33,080 nucleotides of DNA, from positions 5,905-38,984 of the forward strand of contig MNIR01000045.1 of NCBI GenBank assembly GCA_001919865.1, in the 5' to 3' direction. Positions within the stretch are counted from its first letter, which is position 1. Every line of letters begins with the position of its first letter. Source of the DNA: Gemmatimonadetes bacterium 13_1_20CM_4_69_16 (lineage in GTDB: Bacteria > Gemmatimonadota > Gemmatimonadetes > Gemmatimonadales > GWC2-71-9). Shown piece by piece: positions 1-8,976 of this stretch. The position numbers were made by a program, and so were the translations under genes. The notes beneath the pieces are model-generated. The model saw nothing but the letters and a program-made list of their open reading frames with translations, searched no databases and was not told where the DNA came from.

Positions 1-1
1 A

Positions 2-301
2 CCGGGTAGCGGTCAGCGCATGACGGGCCCGCTGCGACCAGTCAACCCGTTCATGGTCCAGGACCCGAAGCAGAAGGCACGCCGCCTCGCGCGCGCGCTC
101 GTCTCGGACTTGGTGGTGTACCACCCCGAGAAGCGCCAGCAGGGGTTGCGCGACGGCACGCTGCCGCAGCTGTTCAAGGACGAAATCGCGAAGAGTTGGC
201 AGGAGTACGTGGAGCAAGTCGGCGCCGAGGTAGCCAAGAGCACCCCGTTTTGGGCCGAGGCGCTGAACGAGATCCTGGCGGGCGGCAACAAGGTCTTCTA
301 G
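2..301 (+). CDS. Conserved small protein or C-terminal domain, probably partial
   Basis: The frame is open to the left edge of the window, so the gene may begin outside it; the first in-window ATG is at 20. The visible N-terminal part (PGSGQRMTGPLRPVNPF) reads like a proline/glycine linker. It is followed by a helical block of about 80 residues with the pattern QKARRLARALVSDLVVYHPEK, then SWQEYVEQVG and ALNEILAGG. From memory, this block resembles the C-terminal domain of proteins in delta-proteobacteria and Gemmatimonadota that carry an N-terminal zinc-ribbon, which would lie outside the window. The function of this domain is unknown to me. The stop TAG at 299-301 lies 12 bases before the prfB start. 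It could also be a complete 93-residue protein starting at 20. Confidence 0.6.
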   Translation, partial: PGSGQRMTGPLRPVNPFMVQDPKQKARRLARALVSDLVVYHPEKRQQGLRDGTLPQLFKDEIAKSWQEYVEQVGAEVAKSTPFWAEALNEILAGGNKVF

Positions 302-313
302 AGGGCAATCACC

Positions 314-1421
314 GTGGCGCTATCGGAACGCTTCAAAGATTTGGATCGCCGTCTCGTCGAGCTACGGAGCTTCCTTTGACGTAGAGGGGAAGACCAAGCG
401 GCTCGAGGAGCTCGAACACGCCATGGCGCAGGGCGCCATCTGGGCGGACCAGGAACGCGCCCGCCGGGTGGTCGAGGAAACAAAGATGCTCAAGCGTTGG
501 CTCGAGCCGTATCACGCGCTCCGCAAGCGTGTCGACGAGGGGCGCGAGCTCAACGCGCTGCTCGAGTCGGAGTCGCACGTAGATCTCGCCCTGCAGCGCC
601 AGCTCGAGCAGGAGGCCGACGCGATCGCCGCACAGCTCGAGACGCTGGAGCTGCAGAATATGCTCCAGGGGCCGGATGACGCCCGGGACGCGCTCCTCAC
701 CATTCATCCGGGTGCGGGCGGCACCGAGTCGCAGGACTGGGCCGAGATGTTGATGCGGATGTACACCCGCTGGGCGGAGCGCCACGGCTTCAAGGTCGAG
801 ATTCTCGACCTGCTCGAGGGCGAAGAAGCCGGCGTCAAATCCGCCGAACTCCAGATCAGCGGACAGTACGCGTACGGCCTGCTCAAGGCGGAGAAGGGCG
901 TGCACCGACTGGTGCGGATCTCTCCGTTCGACGCGCAGTCGCGGCGGCACACGTCGTTCGCATCCGTGTTCGTCTATCCCGTGGTGGAGGAGGACATCGA
1001 GATCGAGATTCGTGATGACGACCTGCGGATCGACACGTTCCGCGCGTCGGGGAAAGGGGGGCAGCACGTCAACAAGACGTCCTCGGCGGTGCGGATCACG
1101 CATCTGCCGACGGGCATCGTGGTTTCCTGCCAGCAGGAGCGCAGCCAGTTCAAGAACAAGGCCACGGCCCTGAAGATGCTCAAGGCGCGGCTGTACGAGC
1201 GCGCCGTCGCGGAGCGCGAGGCGAAGAAGGCCGAGGTCGACAAGCAGAAGACCGACATCGCATTCGGCAACCAGATCCGCTCTTACGTGTTCCAGCCCTA
1301 TACCATGGTGAACGACCACCGCACGGGGCTGAAGGTGTCGGACGTCCAGAAGGTGATGGACGGCGATCTCGACGGGTTCATCGAGGCGTACCTGAAGCGC
1401 TTCGGGAGCAAGGCGGCGTGA
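314..1421 (+). CDS. prfB: Peptide chain release factor 2 (RF2), programmed +1 frameshift
   Basis: RF2 reads UGA and UAA stops and triggers peptide release in the ribosome. The gene is in two frames. A GTG at 314, 8 bases after AGAGGG, opens a 21-codon frame ending in CTT TGA at 374-379. Skipping one T (377) continues with GAC into the long frame to 1421, giving about 368 residues, close to the E. coli length of 365. The RF2-specific SPF tripeptide is at about residues 203-205, and the catalytic GGQ loop is at about 248-250 (GKGGQHVNKTSS). An upstream Shine-Dalgarno-like GGAG and the C after UGA match the classical autoregulatory frameshift: low RF2 lets the ribosome slip, so the protein controls its own synthesis. 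Starting at the internal ATG at 423 would wrongly remove the first 36 residues. The gene overlaps lysS by 4 bases. Confidence 0.96.
364..380 (+). promoter_or_regulatory. prfB programmed +1 frameshift site
   Basis: The site reads GGAG (366-369), a 4-base spacer, the slippery codon CTT (374-376), the in-frame stop TGA (377-379) and C380. In known prfB genes the internal Shine-Dalgarno-like sequence pushes the ribosome forward one base at CUU UGA C. All elements are present, although the spacer is one base longer than in E. coli. Confidence 0.92.
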
Positions 1422-2890
1422 CCAGCTTCGTCGAAGCGGCGCGGCGCGAGAAGCTGGCCGAGCTGATCAAGCGCGGCGTAGTCGCCTTCGCCTACCGGTT
1501 CGACCGCACGACCACCGCGCGCGCGGCGCTCGAGGGATTCCGCGAGGGCGACGCGACCGTGCACCGCCTCGCCGGCCGACTCATCCTGCTGCGCCCGATG
1601 GGCAAGACCACCTTCGGGCACCTCGAGGACGCGAGCGGCAAGATCCAGGTGTACTTCAAGATCGACGCCGTGGGCGCGGACCAGTACGAGGTGGTGAAGC
1701 TGCTGGACCTGGGCGATGTGATCGGCGTCGAGGGGGCGCTATTCCGGACCAAGACGGGCGAAGTCACCGTGCGCGTCGAACGGCTCAGCCTGCTCACGAA
1801 GTCGCTGCGCCCGCTGCCGCTCGGCAAGGAGGACGCGAGCGGGGTGCGGCACGGGGAGCTGGCGGATCCCGAGCTGCGCGCCCGGCAGCGCTACGCGGAC
1901 CTGGCCGTGCATCCCGAGGTGCGCGAGGTGTTCCGGCTGCGGGCTCGGGTGGTGAGCTACATCCGGAGGTTCCTCGACGCGCGCGGCTATCTGGAAGTGG
2001 AGACCCCCGTGCTGCAGCCGCTGTACGGTGGCGCCACCGCGCGTCCGTTCAAGACGCACTACGAGGCGCTCGACGCGGACTTCTATCTCCGCATCGCCGA
2101 CGAGCTGTACCTGAAGCGCTGTATCGTGGGCGGGCTCGAGAAGGTGTACGAGATCGGGCACGACTTTCGGAACGAAGGGTTGTCGCGGTTTCACAACCCC
2201 GAGTTCACGATGGCCGAGTGGTATCAGGCGTATGCCGACTACGAGGTCGTGCTGCAGCTCACGGAAGAGATGCTCTCGGGGCTCGTGGCCGAGCTGTTCG
2301 GCACGCCCACGCTCGAGCGACACGGCGCCACGCTCTCATTCGCTCGGCCGTTCGCCCGCAAGGATTACTACGCGCTGGTGCGCGAGACGGCGGGGCTCGA
2401 TCTCACGCGAGCGAGCGAAGCGGACGTGCGCGCGGCGCTCAAGCGCAAGGACGTCGCCGATGCCGACGCGCTCACGGGCGCGAAGCTCGTCGACGAGTTG
2501 TTCAAGAGCTACGTGGAGCCGACGCTGGTGCAGCCGACCTTCGTGCTGGACTACCCGATCGCGCTGTCTCCCCTCGCGAAGTTGAAGCGGGGTGATCCCG
2601 GCCGCGTGGAACGTTGGGAGTTGTTCATCCAGAAGCGCGAGATCGCCAACGCGTTCAGCGAGCTCAACGATCCGGAAGAGCAGCGGCGCCGCTTCGAGCA
2701 GCAGGCACGCCTGCGCGCCGCGGGCGACCAGGAAGCCCAGCAGCTCGACGAAGACTTCCTGCGCGCCCTCGAGTACGGAATGCCCCCCACGGGCGGTGTG
2801 GGGATGGGGATCGATCGGCTGGTCATGATCCTCGCGGACCAGACCAACATCCGCGACGTCATTCTGTTCCCGATGCTACGGCCCGAGTGA
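1418..2890 (+). CDS. lysS: Lysyl-tRNA synthetase, class II
   Basis: Charges tRNA-Lys with lysine. The 490 residues hold an N-terminal OB-fold anticodon-binding domain (about 55-150) and a class II catalytic core. Motif 1 lies around FLDARGYLEVETPVL. Motif 2 begins FRNEGLS at about residue 250 and continues RFHNPEFTMAEWY, the lysine-type signature. Motif 3 is GGVGMGIDR, with the D466-R467 pair. The bacterial LysRS block between the OB fold and the core (SLRPLP, then RQRYADL) is also present. The start is a GTG overlapping the prfB stop (GTGA), and the next gene's ATG overlaps the stop as TGATG, so all three are probably translationally coupled. Length and motifs are standard. Confidence 0.96.
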   Translation: MTSFVEAARREKLAELIKRGVVAFAYRFDRTTTARAALEGFREGDATVHRLAGRLILLRPMGKTTFGHLEDASGKIQVYFKIDAVGADQYEVVKLLDLGDVIGVEGALFRTKTGEVTVRVERLSLLTKSLRPLPLGKEDASGVRHGELADPELRARQRYADLAVHPEVREVFRLRARVVSYIRRFLDARGYLEVETPVLQPLYGGATARPFKTHYEALDADFYLRIADELYLKRCIVGGLEKVYEIGHDFRNEGLSRFHNPEFTMAEWYQAYADYEVVLQLTEEMLSGLVAELFGTPTLERHGATLSFARPFARKDYYALVRETAGLDLTRASEADVRAALKRKDVADADALTGAKLVDELFKSYVEPTLVQPTFVLDYPIALSPLAKLKRGDPGRVERWELFIQKREIANAFSELNDPEEQRRRFEQQARLRAAGDQEAQQLDEDFLRALEYGMPPTGGVGMGIDRLVMILADQTNIRDVILFPMLRPE

Positions 2891-4218
2891 TGTTCCCCCT
2901 CCCGCCACAGCGCGTCTTGCTGGTGGCCGCCGCCGTCGCGGTCGCGCTGTACCTGTGGCACTACCGGCCGTCGTCGCTGGAAGGCTGGATCGCCCTGCGC
3001 TACCTCCGGAGCCGGCGCTCGTCGCGACTGCTCTCCCTCATCACGGTGATCGCGGTGGGCGGCGTGACGGTCGGCGTGATGGCCCTGGTGGTCGTGCTCG
3101 GTGTGATGAACGGTCTCCAGACCGACCTGCGCGATAAGATCCTGGTCGCCAACCCACATCTGCGCGTCCTTACTTATGGCGAGGGGCTGCGGCTCGACGA
3201 CTGGCACCGGGTGCTCGAGCGGGTGCGTCAGACGCCGGGAGTCGAAGCCGCAGCGCCGTTCGTCCTGACTCAGGCCGGCGTCAGTGCCGGTCACGACTAC
3301 GCCGAGGGGGTCGTCGTCCTGGGGGTCGAGCCCGACACCGGACGGCGTGCCGTGACGAGCTTCGCCCAGCATTTCACGAAGGGGGACCTCCGCTTCCGAA
3401 CCACCCGATCGGACGTGGAGGGTGGCATCGCCCTCGGCGCTCGGCTCGCGTCCAAGCTCTCGGCGTACCCCGGGGACGTCGTGAACCTGGTGGCCTTCGC
3501 GGGCACCAAGTTCAACCCCAGCCTCGGTGCCTATGTCCCACAGTTTCATCGCTACGAAGTCACGGGGTTGTTCGACACCGGGATGTACGAGTACGACAAC
3601 AGCTGGGTCGCGCTGACGCGCCGCACGGCGCAGAAGTTTGCAGGGCTCGACAGCGCGGTGACGGGGATCGAGGTGCGCCTCGCCGACCCCTGGAAGGCCC
3701 GGGAGTTCGCCCTGCGACTCGAGGAGCAGTTGTTGTATCCCTACCGGGCGCTCGACTGGCAGACCCAGAACCAGTCGCTGTTCTCGGCGCTGAAGCTCGA
3801 GAAACTCGCCATGGCCTTCGTGGTGTTCCTCATCTGTGTCGTGGCGGCGTTCAACGTAGTCGGAACCCTGACGATGGTGGTGCGCGACAAGACCCGTGAG
3901 ATCGGCATCCTCTTGGCGATGGGGCTCAAGCAACGCTCGATCCGGCGGATCTTCCTCGCGCAGGGGATCCTCGTCGGACTGATCGGGACCTCGCTCGGCG
4001 TCGGCCTCGGGTTGCTCGTGGGCGGCATGGTGAACCGGGGGCATTGGATCCCGATCGACCCGTCCATCTACTTCATCGACCACCTGCCGGTACGGATGCA
4101 GGCGCTCGATGCGCTTTCGGTCATCGCGGCGAGCCTGCTCGTCGCGATGCTCGCACCGCTGTATCCGGCGGTGCAGGCGTCCCGCCTCGATCCCGTGACC
4201 GCGATCCGGTACGAATGA
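2890..4218 (+). CDS. lolC: Lipoprotein-releasing ABC transporter permease, LolC/LolE family
   Basis: Inner-membrane permease that, with LolD, extracts mature lipoproteins for delivery to the outer membrane. The 442 residues have the MacB/FtsX-type layout: a membrane segment at about 46-72, a large periplasmic domain to about 305, then three segments at about 306-330, 355-379 and 408-427. The opening GWIALRYLRSRRSSR and the closing PVTAIRYE are family hallmarks. The ATG at 2890 overlaps the lysS stop; the open frame extends further upstream only inside lysS. Residues 8-24 (VLLVAAAVAVALYLWHY) form an extra hydrophobic stretch before the usual N-terminus. Only one permease is seen with LolD, so a homodimeric LolF-like complex is possible. 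Could alternatively be called lolE. Confidence 0.9.
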   Translation: MFPLPPQRVLLVAAAVAVALYLWHYRPSSLEGWIALRYLRSRRSSRLLSLITVIAVGGVTVGVMALVVVLGVMNGLQTDLRDKILVANPHLRVLTYGEGLRLDDWHRVLERVRQTPGVEAAAPFVLTQAGVSAGHDYAEGVVVLGVEPDTGRRAVTSFAQHFTKGDLRFRTTRSDVEGGIALGARLASKLSAYPGDVVNLVAFAGTKFNPSLGAYVPQFHRYEVTGLFDTGMYEYDNSWVALTRRTAQKFAGLDSAVTGIEVRLADPWKAREFALRLEEQLLYPYRALDWQTQNQSLFSALKLEKLAMAFVVFLICVVAAFNVVGTLTMVVRDKTREIGILLAMGLKQRSIRRIFLAQGILVGLIGTSLGVGLGLLVGGMVNRGHWIPIDPSIYFIDHLPVRMQALDALSVIAASLLVAMLAPLYPAVQASRLDPVTAIRYE

Positions 4219-4916
4219 GCGCGTTGCTGGAGGGTCGGGCGATCCGAAAGGTGTTCGCGGGCGGCGACGGCCAGCCGGTCGAGGTGCTGCGCGGTGTGGA
4301 GCTGGAGGTGCACCGCGGGGAGTTCGTGGCCATCGTGGGCGCCTCGGGAGCCGGCAAGAGCACGCTGCTGCACTTGGTGGGCGCGCTCGACCGCCCGACG
4401 GCGGGGGACGTCTGGCTCGACGGCTCGCGCTACGCCGACCTGGATGCCGACGAGCTCGCCGAGCTGCGGAACCGCAAGTTGGGGTTTGTCTTTCAGTTCC
4501 ACCATCTCTTGCGAGAATTCTCCGCGCTGGAGAACGTGATGATGCCCCTCGCGGTCGGGGGGATGGCGCCGCGTGGGGCCCGGTCGCGCGCCGAAGAAAT
4601 GCTGTCCCTCGTGGGGCTCGCCGGGCGAATGTCGCATCGCCCCAGCGAGTTGTCCGGGGGGGAGCAGCAGCGCTGTGCGGTGGCGCGCGCCCTCGTGCAC
4701 GACCCGAGCGTGGTGCTCGCCGATGAGCCGTCGGGGAACCTGGACCATGCCAACGCGGACCGCCTGCACGAGGTGTTCTTCCGGCTGGGGCGCGAGTACG
4801 AGACGGCGGTGGCCGTGGTGACCCATAACCGGCAGCTCGCGGCTCGAGCGGACCGAATCTTGCTGCTTGAGGACGGAAAGCTCGTCTCCGTGAGCTCCGT
4901 GAACGCGATACCCTGA
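4215..4916 (+). CDS. lolD: Lipoprotein-releasing system ATP-binding protein LolD
   Basis: Cytoplasmic ABC ATPase that powers the LolC/E permease encoded just upstream. It has 233 residues, the same length as E. coli LolD. Walker A GASGAGKST is at 42-50, the signature LSGGEQQR at 146-153, Walker B VVLADEP with D170 and E171, and the H-loop at VTHNR. The loop FVFQFHHLLREFSALENVMMP is typical of the LolD/MacB group. The start ATG at 4215 overlaps the permease stop by 4 bases (ATGA). The ATPase frame extends upstream without a stop, but that stretch lies within the permease gene. The stop shares a base with the next gene's ATG. Confidence 0.93.
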   Translation: MSALLEGRAIRKVFAGGDGQPVEVLRGVELEVHRGEFVAIVGASGAGKSTLLHLVGALDRPTAGDVWLDGSRYADLDADELAELRNRKLGFVFQFHHLLREFSALENVMMPLAVGGMAPRGARSRAEEMLSLVGLAGRMSHRPSELSGGEQQRCAVARALVHDPSVVLADEPSGNLDHANADRLHEVFFRLGREYETAVAVVTHNRQLAARADRILLLEDGKLVSVSSVNAIP

Positions 4917-5413
4917 TGCTGTGCGACAACTGCAAGGAACGCGAGGTGGAAATTCACCTCACCAAGGTGGAGAACGACACGAAAGTGACGCTTCACCTGT
5001 GCAAGCAGTGCGCTCAGGTGAAGGGCTTCGAGACGGGCGATTCCATCCTCAAGTCCCCGCTCGGCGGATTCATCCAGGCGATGGGGAAGGGGGGGGCGAG
5101 CCTGCTCCCCACCCCGGCGGACGGGCTGCGCTGCAGCGCATGTGGCGCCACCCTGCGGGATTTCCGCGAATCGGGGCGCCTGGGCTGCGCCCAGTGCTAC
5201 GAGTCGTTCGAGACTCACCTGCGCGATCTGCTGCGCCGCCTCCACGGCTCGAGCCAGCACGTCGGCGAGCGCTACATCCTGCCGGGCGCCGGCGGCACCG
5301 CTGACCCGCGGATCCACCTGCTCGATCTGCGGGAGCAGCTCCGCCGGGCCGTGGAGAGTGAGAACTTCGAGCTCGCCGCGGAGCTGCGGGACCGGATTCG
5401 CGTGCTCGAATGA
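4916..5413 (+). CDS. mcsA: McsA-like zinc-binding activator with UVR motif
   Basis: McsA activates the protein arginine kinase McsB and helps target it. The 165-residue protein has four CXXC pairs (C3/C6, C29/C32, C73/C76, C91/C94), which would make two zinc-binding modules, and a C-terminal UVR motif (about 135-165: LLDLREQLRRAVESENFELA). This is the McsA layout known from Bacillus. It directly precedes and overlaps mcsB by 4 bases, then comes clpC, the same order as in the Firmicutes ctsR-mcsA-mcsB-clpC operon, but with no ctsR here. A run of eight G at 5089-5096 lies in the linker between the two zinc modules. Confidence 0.9.
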   Translation: MLCDNCKEREVEIHLTKVENDTKVTLHLCKQCAQVKGFETGDSILKSPLGGFIQAMGKGGASLLPTPADGLRCSACGATLRDFRESGRLGCAQCYESFETHLRDLLRRLHGSSQHVGERYILPGAGGTADPRIHLLDLREQLRRAVESENFELAAELRDRIRVLE

Positions 5414-6483
5414 TCGACCTCTCGCTCCTCCCCGACGGCGGGATCGGCTGGCTCGACGCCTCTGGCCCGAAGGCCAGCATCGTCCTCTCGACCCGCATCC
5501 GGCTCGCCCGCAACCTCCATGGCCACGTCTTCAGCCAGCGGGCCGGCGACGCCGACCGTACGGCGGTGCTCACCCGCGTAGCCGAGGCGGGGGCGGCGAG
5601 CGACCGCCTGGGCGGAGCGGTCACATTCCGGCTGGACGAGCTCGAGCGGGCCGACCGGCAGCTGCTGCACGAGCGGCACCTGGTGAGCAAGGAGCTGGCG
5701 GGGCTGGACCGCGAGGCACGGCCGCGGCCGGGGGCGGCGCTGCTGGTGCAGGGGCCCGTGGGGGTGATGGTGAATGAGGAGGACCACCTCCGATTGCATG
5801 GAATGCGCTCGGGATTTGCGCTGGAAGACGCGTATGCCGAAGTGGAGGCGATAGATGCAGATCTGGGTCGTCTGCTTGCTTTCGCGTTTCATCCGGAGTT
5901 TGGCTATCTTACCTCCTGCCCGACCAACGCCGGGACGGGGCTCCGCGCCAGCGCGCTTATCCACTTGCCGGGCCTCGTTTTGACCAAAGAGATCGGGAAG
6001 GTACTGCAGGGGCTTGCCCAGGTGGGGCTGACCTTCCGCGGCTTGTACGGCGAGGGCAGCGAAGTCGTCGGGAACTTCTTTCAGTTATCTAACCAGACGA
6101 CCCTGGGGAAGTCGGAAGACGAGCTGCTCGATCACCTTGGCAAGATCGTCCGCCAGGTGATCGAGTACGAGGAGCAGGCGCGCGAGATCCTGCTGCAGAA
6201 GGCGCCGTCGGAAGTGGCGGATAAGACCTGGCGGGCCTATGGGTTACTGAAGTACGCGCGTAGCCTGTCCTTCGAAGAGACGATGAATCTTCTGAGCGGC
6301 GTGCGGCTGGGGGTGGGGTTGAATCTGATCACGGGTTTGAGTGTATACACACTCAACAAGCTGCTGATATTCACCCAGCCCGCGCACCTCGCGGCGCTCG
6401 AGGGTCGGCCCAGCGGCGACCCTGAGCTGCCGACGGTGCGCGCGACATATGTGCGGCGCGTGCTTGAGACGGAAGCCCTCTGA
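5410..6483 (+). CDS. mcsB: Protein arginine kinase McsB
   Basis: Phosphorylates arginine residues on proteins, marking them for ClpC-ClpP degradation. The 357 residues have the guanido-kinase catalytic fold: LSTRIRLARN near 26, ERHLVSKEL near 87, NEEDHLR at 122-128, the catalytic-cysteine segment SCPTNAGTGLRAS with C170, and GSEVVGNFFQLSNQTTLG in the nucleotide-binding part. At the C-terminus the allosteric phosphoarginine-binding motif RDxxRA of McsB appears as LPTVRA (340-345): the second half is kept, but the leading Arg-Asp pair is replaced by Leu-Pro. The catalytic site looks intact, so I expect an active kinase with altered allosteric control. The ATG overlaps mcsA by 4 bases, and clpC follows after 12 bases. 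Confidence 0.93.
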   Translation: MIDLSLLPDGGIGWLDASGPKASIVLSTRIRLARNLHGHVFSQRAGDADRTAVLTRVAEAGAASDRLGGAVTFRLDELERADRQLLHERHLVSKELAGLDREARPRPGAALLVQGPVGVMVNEEDHLRLHGMRSGFALEDAYAEVEAIDADLGRLLAFAFHPEFGYLTSCPTNAGTGLRASALIHLPGLVLTKEIGKVLQGLAQVGLTFRGLYGEGSEVVGNFFQLSNQTTLGKSEDELLDHLGKIVRQVIEYEEQAREILLQKAPSEVADKTWRAYGLLKYARSLSFEETMNLLSGVRLGVGLNLITGLSVYTLNKLLIFTQPAHLAALEGRPSGDPELPTVRATYVRRVLETEAL

Positions 6484-6495
6484 GGTGGGCGAGCG

Positions 6496-8976
6496 ATGAA
6501 CGGCTACAACTTCACGGATCGCGTGCGCAAGGTCTTGCAGATGGCGCGGGAGGAAGCCGCGCGGCTGCACCACGAGTACGTGGGGACCGAGCACATCCTG
6601 CTGGGGCTGATCCGCGAAGGCGAAGGCGTGGCGGCGGCCGTCCTGACCAATCTCAACGTCGACCTCGAAGAGATTCAGCAGAAAATCGAAGAGACCGTGA
6701 AGAAGGGCAAGGCGGCGGCGGCGGCCGGGCCCGACCTGCCGTATACCTCGCGCGCCAAGAAGGTGCTCGAGCTCGCGATGAGCGAGGCGCGCGAGTTGAA
6801 CCATTCCTATGTCGGCACCGAGCACCTGTTGCTCGGTCTGTTGCGCGAGGAGAAAGGCATCGCCGCGCAGGTACTGACCGACGCGGGCGTCAACTTGGAG
6901 CAGGCGCGTGCCGAGACCCTGCGGCTGCTCGGCAGCGAGATGCCGTCGGGACCGGCGCCGTCCGGCTCGGGCACGCAGCCGGCGAGCCCCAAGAGCGAGA
7001 AGAAGTCGAAGACGCCGGCGCTCGATCACTTCTGCCGCGACTTGACCCAGCTCGCGGCCGAGGGCCAGCTCGACCCCACGATCGGGCGGCAAAAGGAAAT
7101 CGAGCGCGTCATGGAGATCTTGTCGCGCCGCAAGAAGAACAACCCGGTGTTGATCGGGGAGCCGGGGGTGGGGAAGACGGCGATCGTGGAAGGTCTGGCG
7201 CAGCTGATCGCCAGCGGCCAGTGCCCCGACGCGCTCAAGGATCATCGCGTGCTGTCCCTCGACATGGCAGCGGTGATCGCCGGAACGAAGTACCGCGGCC
7301 AGTTCGAGGAGCGGCTCAAGGCGATCATCAACGAGATCGCCCAGAACCGCAACATCATCCTGTTCATCGATGAGTTGCACACGCTGGTGGGCGCGGGCGC
7401 CGCGGAAGGCGCCGTCGACGCCTCGAACATGCTCAAGCCGGCACTGGCCCGCGGCGAGCTGCAGTGCGTCGGCGCGTCCACGCTGAACGAGTATCGGAAG
7501 TACATCGAGAAAGACGGCGCGCTCGAGCGCCGCTTCCAGACGGTGATCGTCGATCCTCCCACGGTCGATGAGACCATCGAGATCCTCAAGGGCTTGCGGA
7601 AGCGTTACGAGGAGCACCACCGGGTGATCATCCCGGATGAGTCGCTCGAGGCGGCCGCCAAGCTCTCCGAGCGCTACATCACCGACCGGTTCCTGCCCGA
7701 CAAGGCGATCGACGTGATCGACGAGGCAGGGGCGCGTGCCCGGCTGGCGGCCCAGGTGCCGCCGCCCGAGGTGGCGGCGCTCAAGGAGAAGCTGGAGCAC
7801 ATCAACGGCGAGAAAGAGGGCGCGGTCCGCGACCAGAACTTCGAGCGGGCGGCAGCGCTGCGCGACCAGGAGCGCGAGCTCCAGTCCGACATCCGCCGCA
7901 AGCAGGAGGCGTGGGAGAAGGAGCGCGCCACGCACCGGCCGACGATCAGCGAAGAGGGCGTAGCCTTCATCGTGTCTCGCTGGACCGGGATTCCCGTGAC
8001 CCGGCTGCAGGAAGCCGAGACGGCGCGGCTGCTGCGGATGGAAGACGAGTTGCACCAGACGGTGGTCGGCCAGGACGAGGCGATCACGGTGATCTCACGC
8101 GCTATCCGGCGCAGCCGGGCGGGCCTGAAGGACCCCAAGCGGCCGATCGGCTCCTTCATATTCTCCGGCCCCACCGGCGTCGGCAAGACCGAGCTGGCCC
8201 GAGCGCTCGCGCGCTTCCTGTTCGCCGATGCGCAAGCGCTGATTCGCGTGGATATGTCGGAGTACATGGAGAAGTTCTCGGTCAGCCGGCTGATCGGCGC
8301 GCCGCCGGGATACGTCGGCTACGAGGACTCGGGGACCCTTACCAAAGCGGTGCGGCGCAAGCCGTACTCGGTGGTGCTGCTCGACGAGATCGAGAAGGCG
8401 CACCCGGACGTCTTCAACATCCTGCTGCAGGTGCTCGACGAGGGCCACCTCACGGACAACTACGGGCGCGTCATCGACTTCAAGAACACCGTCGTCATCA
8501 TGACGTCGAACGTCGGGGCCCGCGATATGGTCAAGGGGAAGGCGCTCGGCTTCGCGCAGCCGGACTCGCGGGCCACGTTCGAGAAGCTGGCGGAGAAGGT
8601 CAAGGAAGAGATCAACAAGACCTTCAACCCGGAGTTCCTGAACCGGCTGGACGACGTCATCGTGTTCCACCCGCTCACGCGGGAACACATCACCCTGATC
8701 GTGGGGATCCTGCTGAAAGAAGTGCAGAAACGCCTGGGCGAGGAGGAGCTCACGCTCCGGTTGACGCCGGCGGGTACGGACTTCCTGGTGGATCGGGGCT
8801 ACGATGAGCACTTCGGGGCGCGCCCGCTGAAGCGGGCGATCCAGAAATACGTCGAGGATCCGCTCTCCGAGAAGATTCTGGTCGGCGAGTTTGCGCGGGG
8901 CGACGAGATCGAGGTCGACGTGGCCCCGGACAAGGAACGGCTGGGGTTCCGCGCACTCTCCGGCTCGAAGGCGTGA
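6496..8976 (+). CDS. clpC: ClpC AAA+ unfoldase, ATP-dependent Clp protease ATP-binding subunit
   Basis: Unfolds substrates and feeds them to ClpP. Two Clp_N repeats (about 4-66 and 80-150) each carry GTEH, with E32 and E109. In B. subtilis ClpC the corresponding glutamates (E32, E106) dock phosphoarginine, so the degron-reading site looks conserved. NBD1 has Walker A GEPGVGKT at 221-228 and ILFIDELH. The M-domain holds a UVR-like coiled coil ([15 protein letters not shown]). NBD2 has Walker A GPTGVGKT at 558-565 and VVLLDEIEK. The ClpP-docking loop is LGF at 684-686. Length 826 is normal for ClpC. A GAGGTG Shine-Dalgarno precedes the ATG by about 8 bases. No clpP is in the window. Confidence 0.96.
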   Translation: MNGYNFTDRVRKVLQMAREEAARLHHEYVGTEHILLGLIREGEGVAAAVLTNLNVDLEEIQQKIEETVKKGKAAAAAGPDLPYTSRAKKVLELAMSEARELNHSYVGTEHLLLGLLREEKGIAAQVLTDAGVNLEQARAETLRLLGSEMPSGPAPSGSGTQPASPKSEKKSKTPALDHFCRDLTQLAAEGQLDPTIGRQKEIERVMEILSRRKKNNPVLIGEPGVGKTAIVEGLAQLIASGQCPDALKDHRVLSLDMAAVIAGTKYRGQFEERLKAIINEIAQNRNIILFIDELHTLVGAGAAEGAVDASNMLKPALARGELQCVGASTLNEYRKYIEKDGALERRFQTVIVDPPTVDETIEILKGLRKRYEEHHRVIIPDESLEAAAKLSERYITDRFLPDKAIDVIDEAGARARLAAQVPPPEVAALKEKLEHINGEKEGAVRDQNFERAAALRDQERELQSDIRRKQEAWEKERATHRPTISEEGVAFIVSRWTGIPVTRLQEAETARLLRMEDELHQTVVGQDEAITVISRAIRRSRAGLKDPKRPIGSFIFSGPTGVGKTELARALARFLFADAQALIRVDMSEYMEKFSVSRLIGAPPGYVGYEDSGTLTKAVRRKPYSVVLLDEIEKAHPDVFNILLQVLDEGHLTDNYGRVIDFKNTVVIMTSNVGARDMVKGKALGFAQPDSRATFEKLAEKVKEEINKTFNPEFLNRLDDVIVFHPLTREHITLIVGILLKEVQKRLGEEELTLRLTPAGTDFLVDRGYDEHFGARPLKRAIQKYVEDPLSEKILVGEFARGDEIEVDVAPDKERLGFRALSGSKA

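Noticed and set aside
2551-4935. Minus-strand open frame of 794 codons across lysS, lolC and lolD
   Set aside because: Arginine/proline-rich translation without domains; it is the antisense of three well-supported genes in GC-rich DNA.
6244-8055. Minus-strand open frame of 603 codons antisense to mcsB and clpC
   Set aside because: No recognisable motif; low-complexity Leu/Arg/His composition typical of antisense GC-rich coding DNA.
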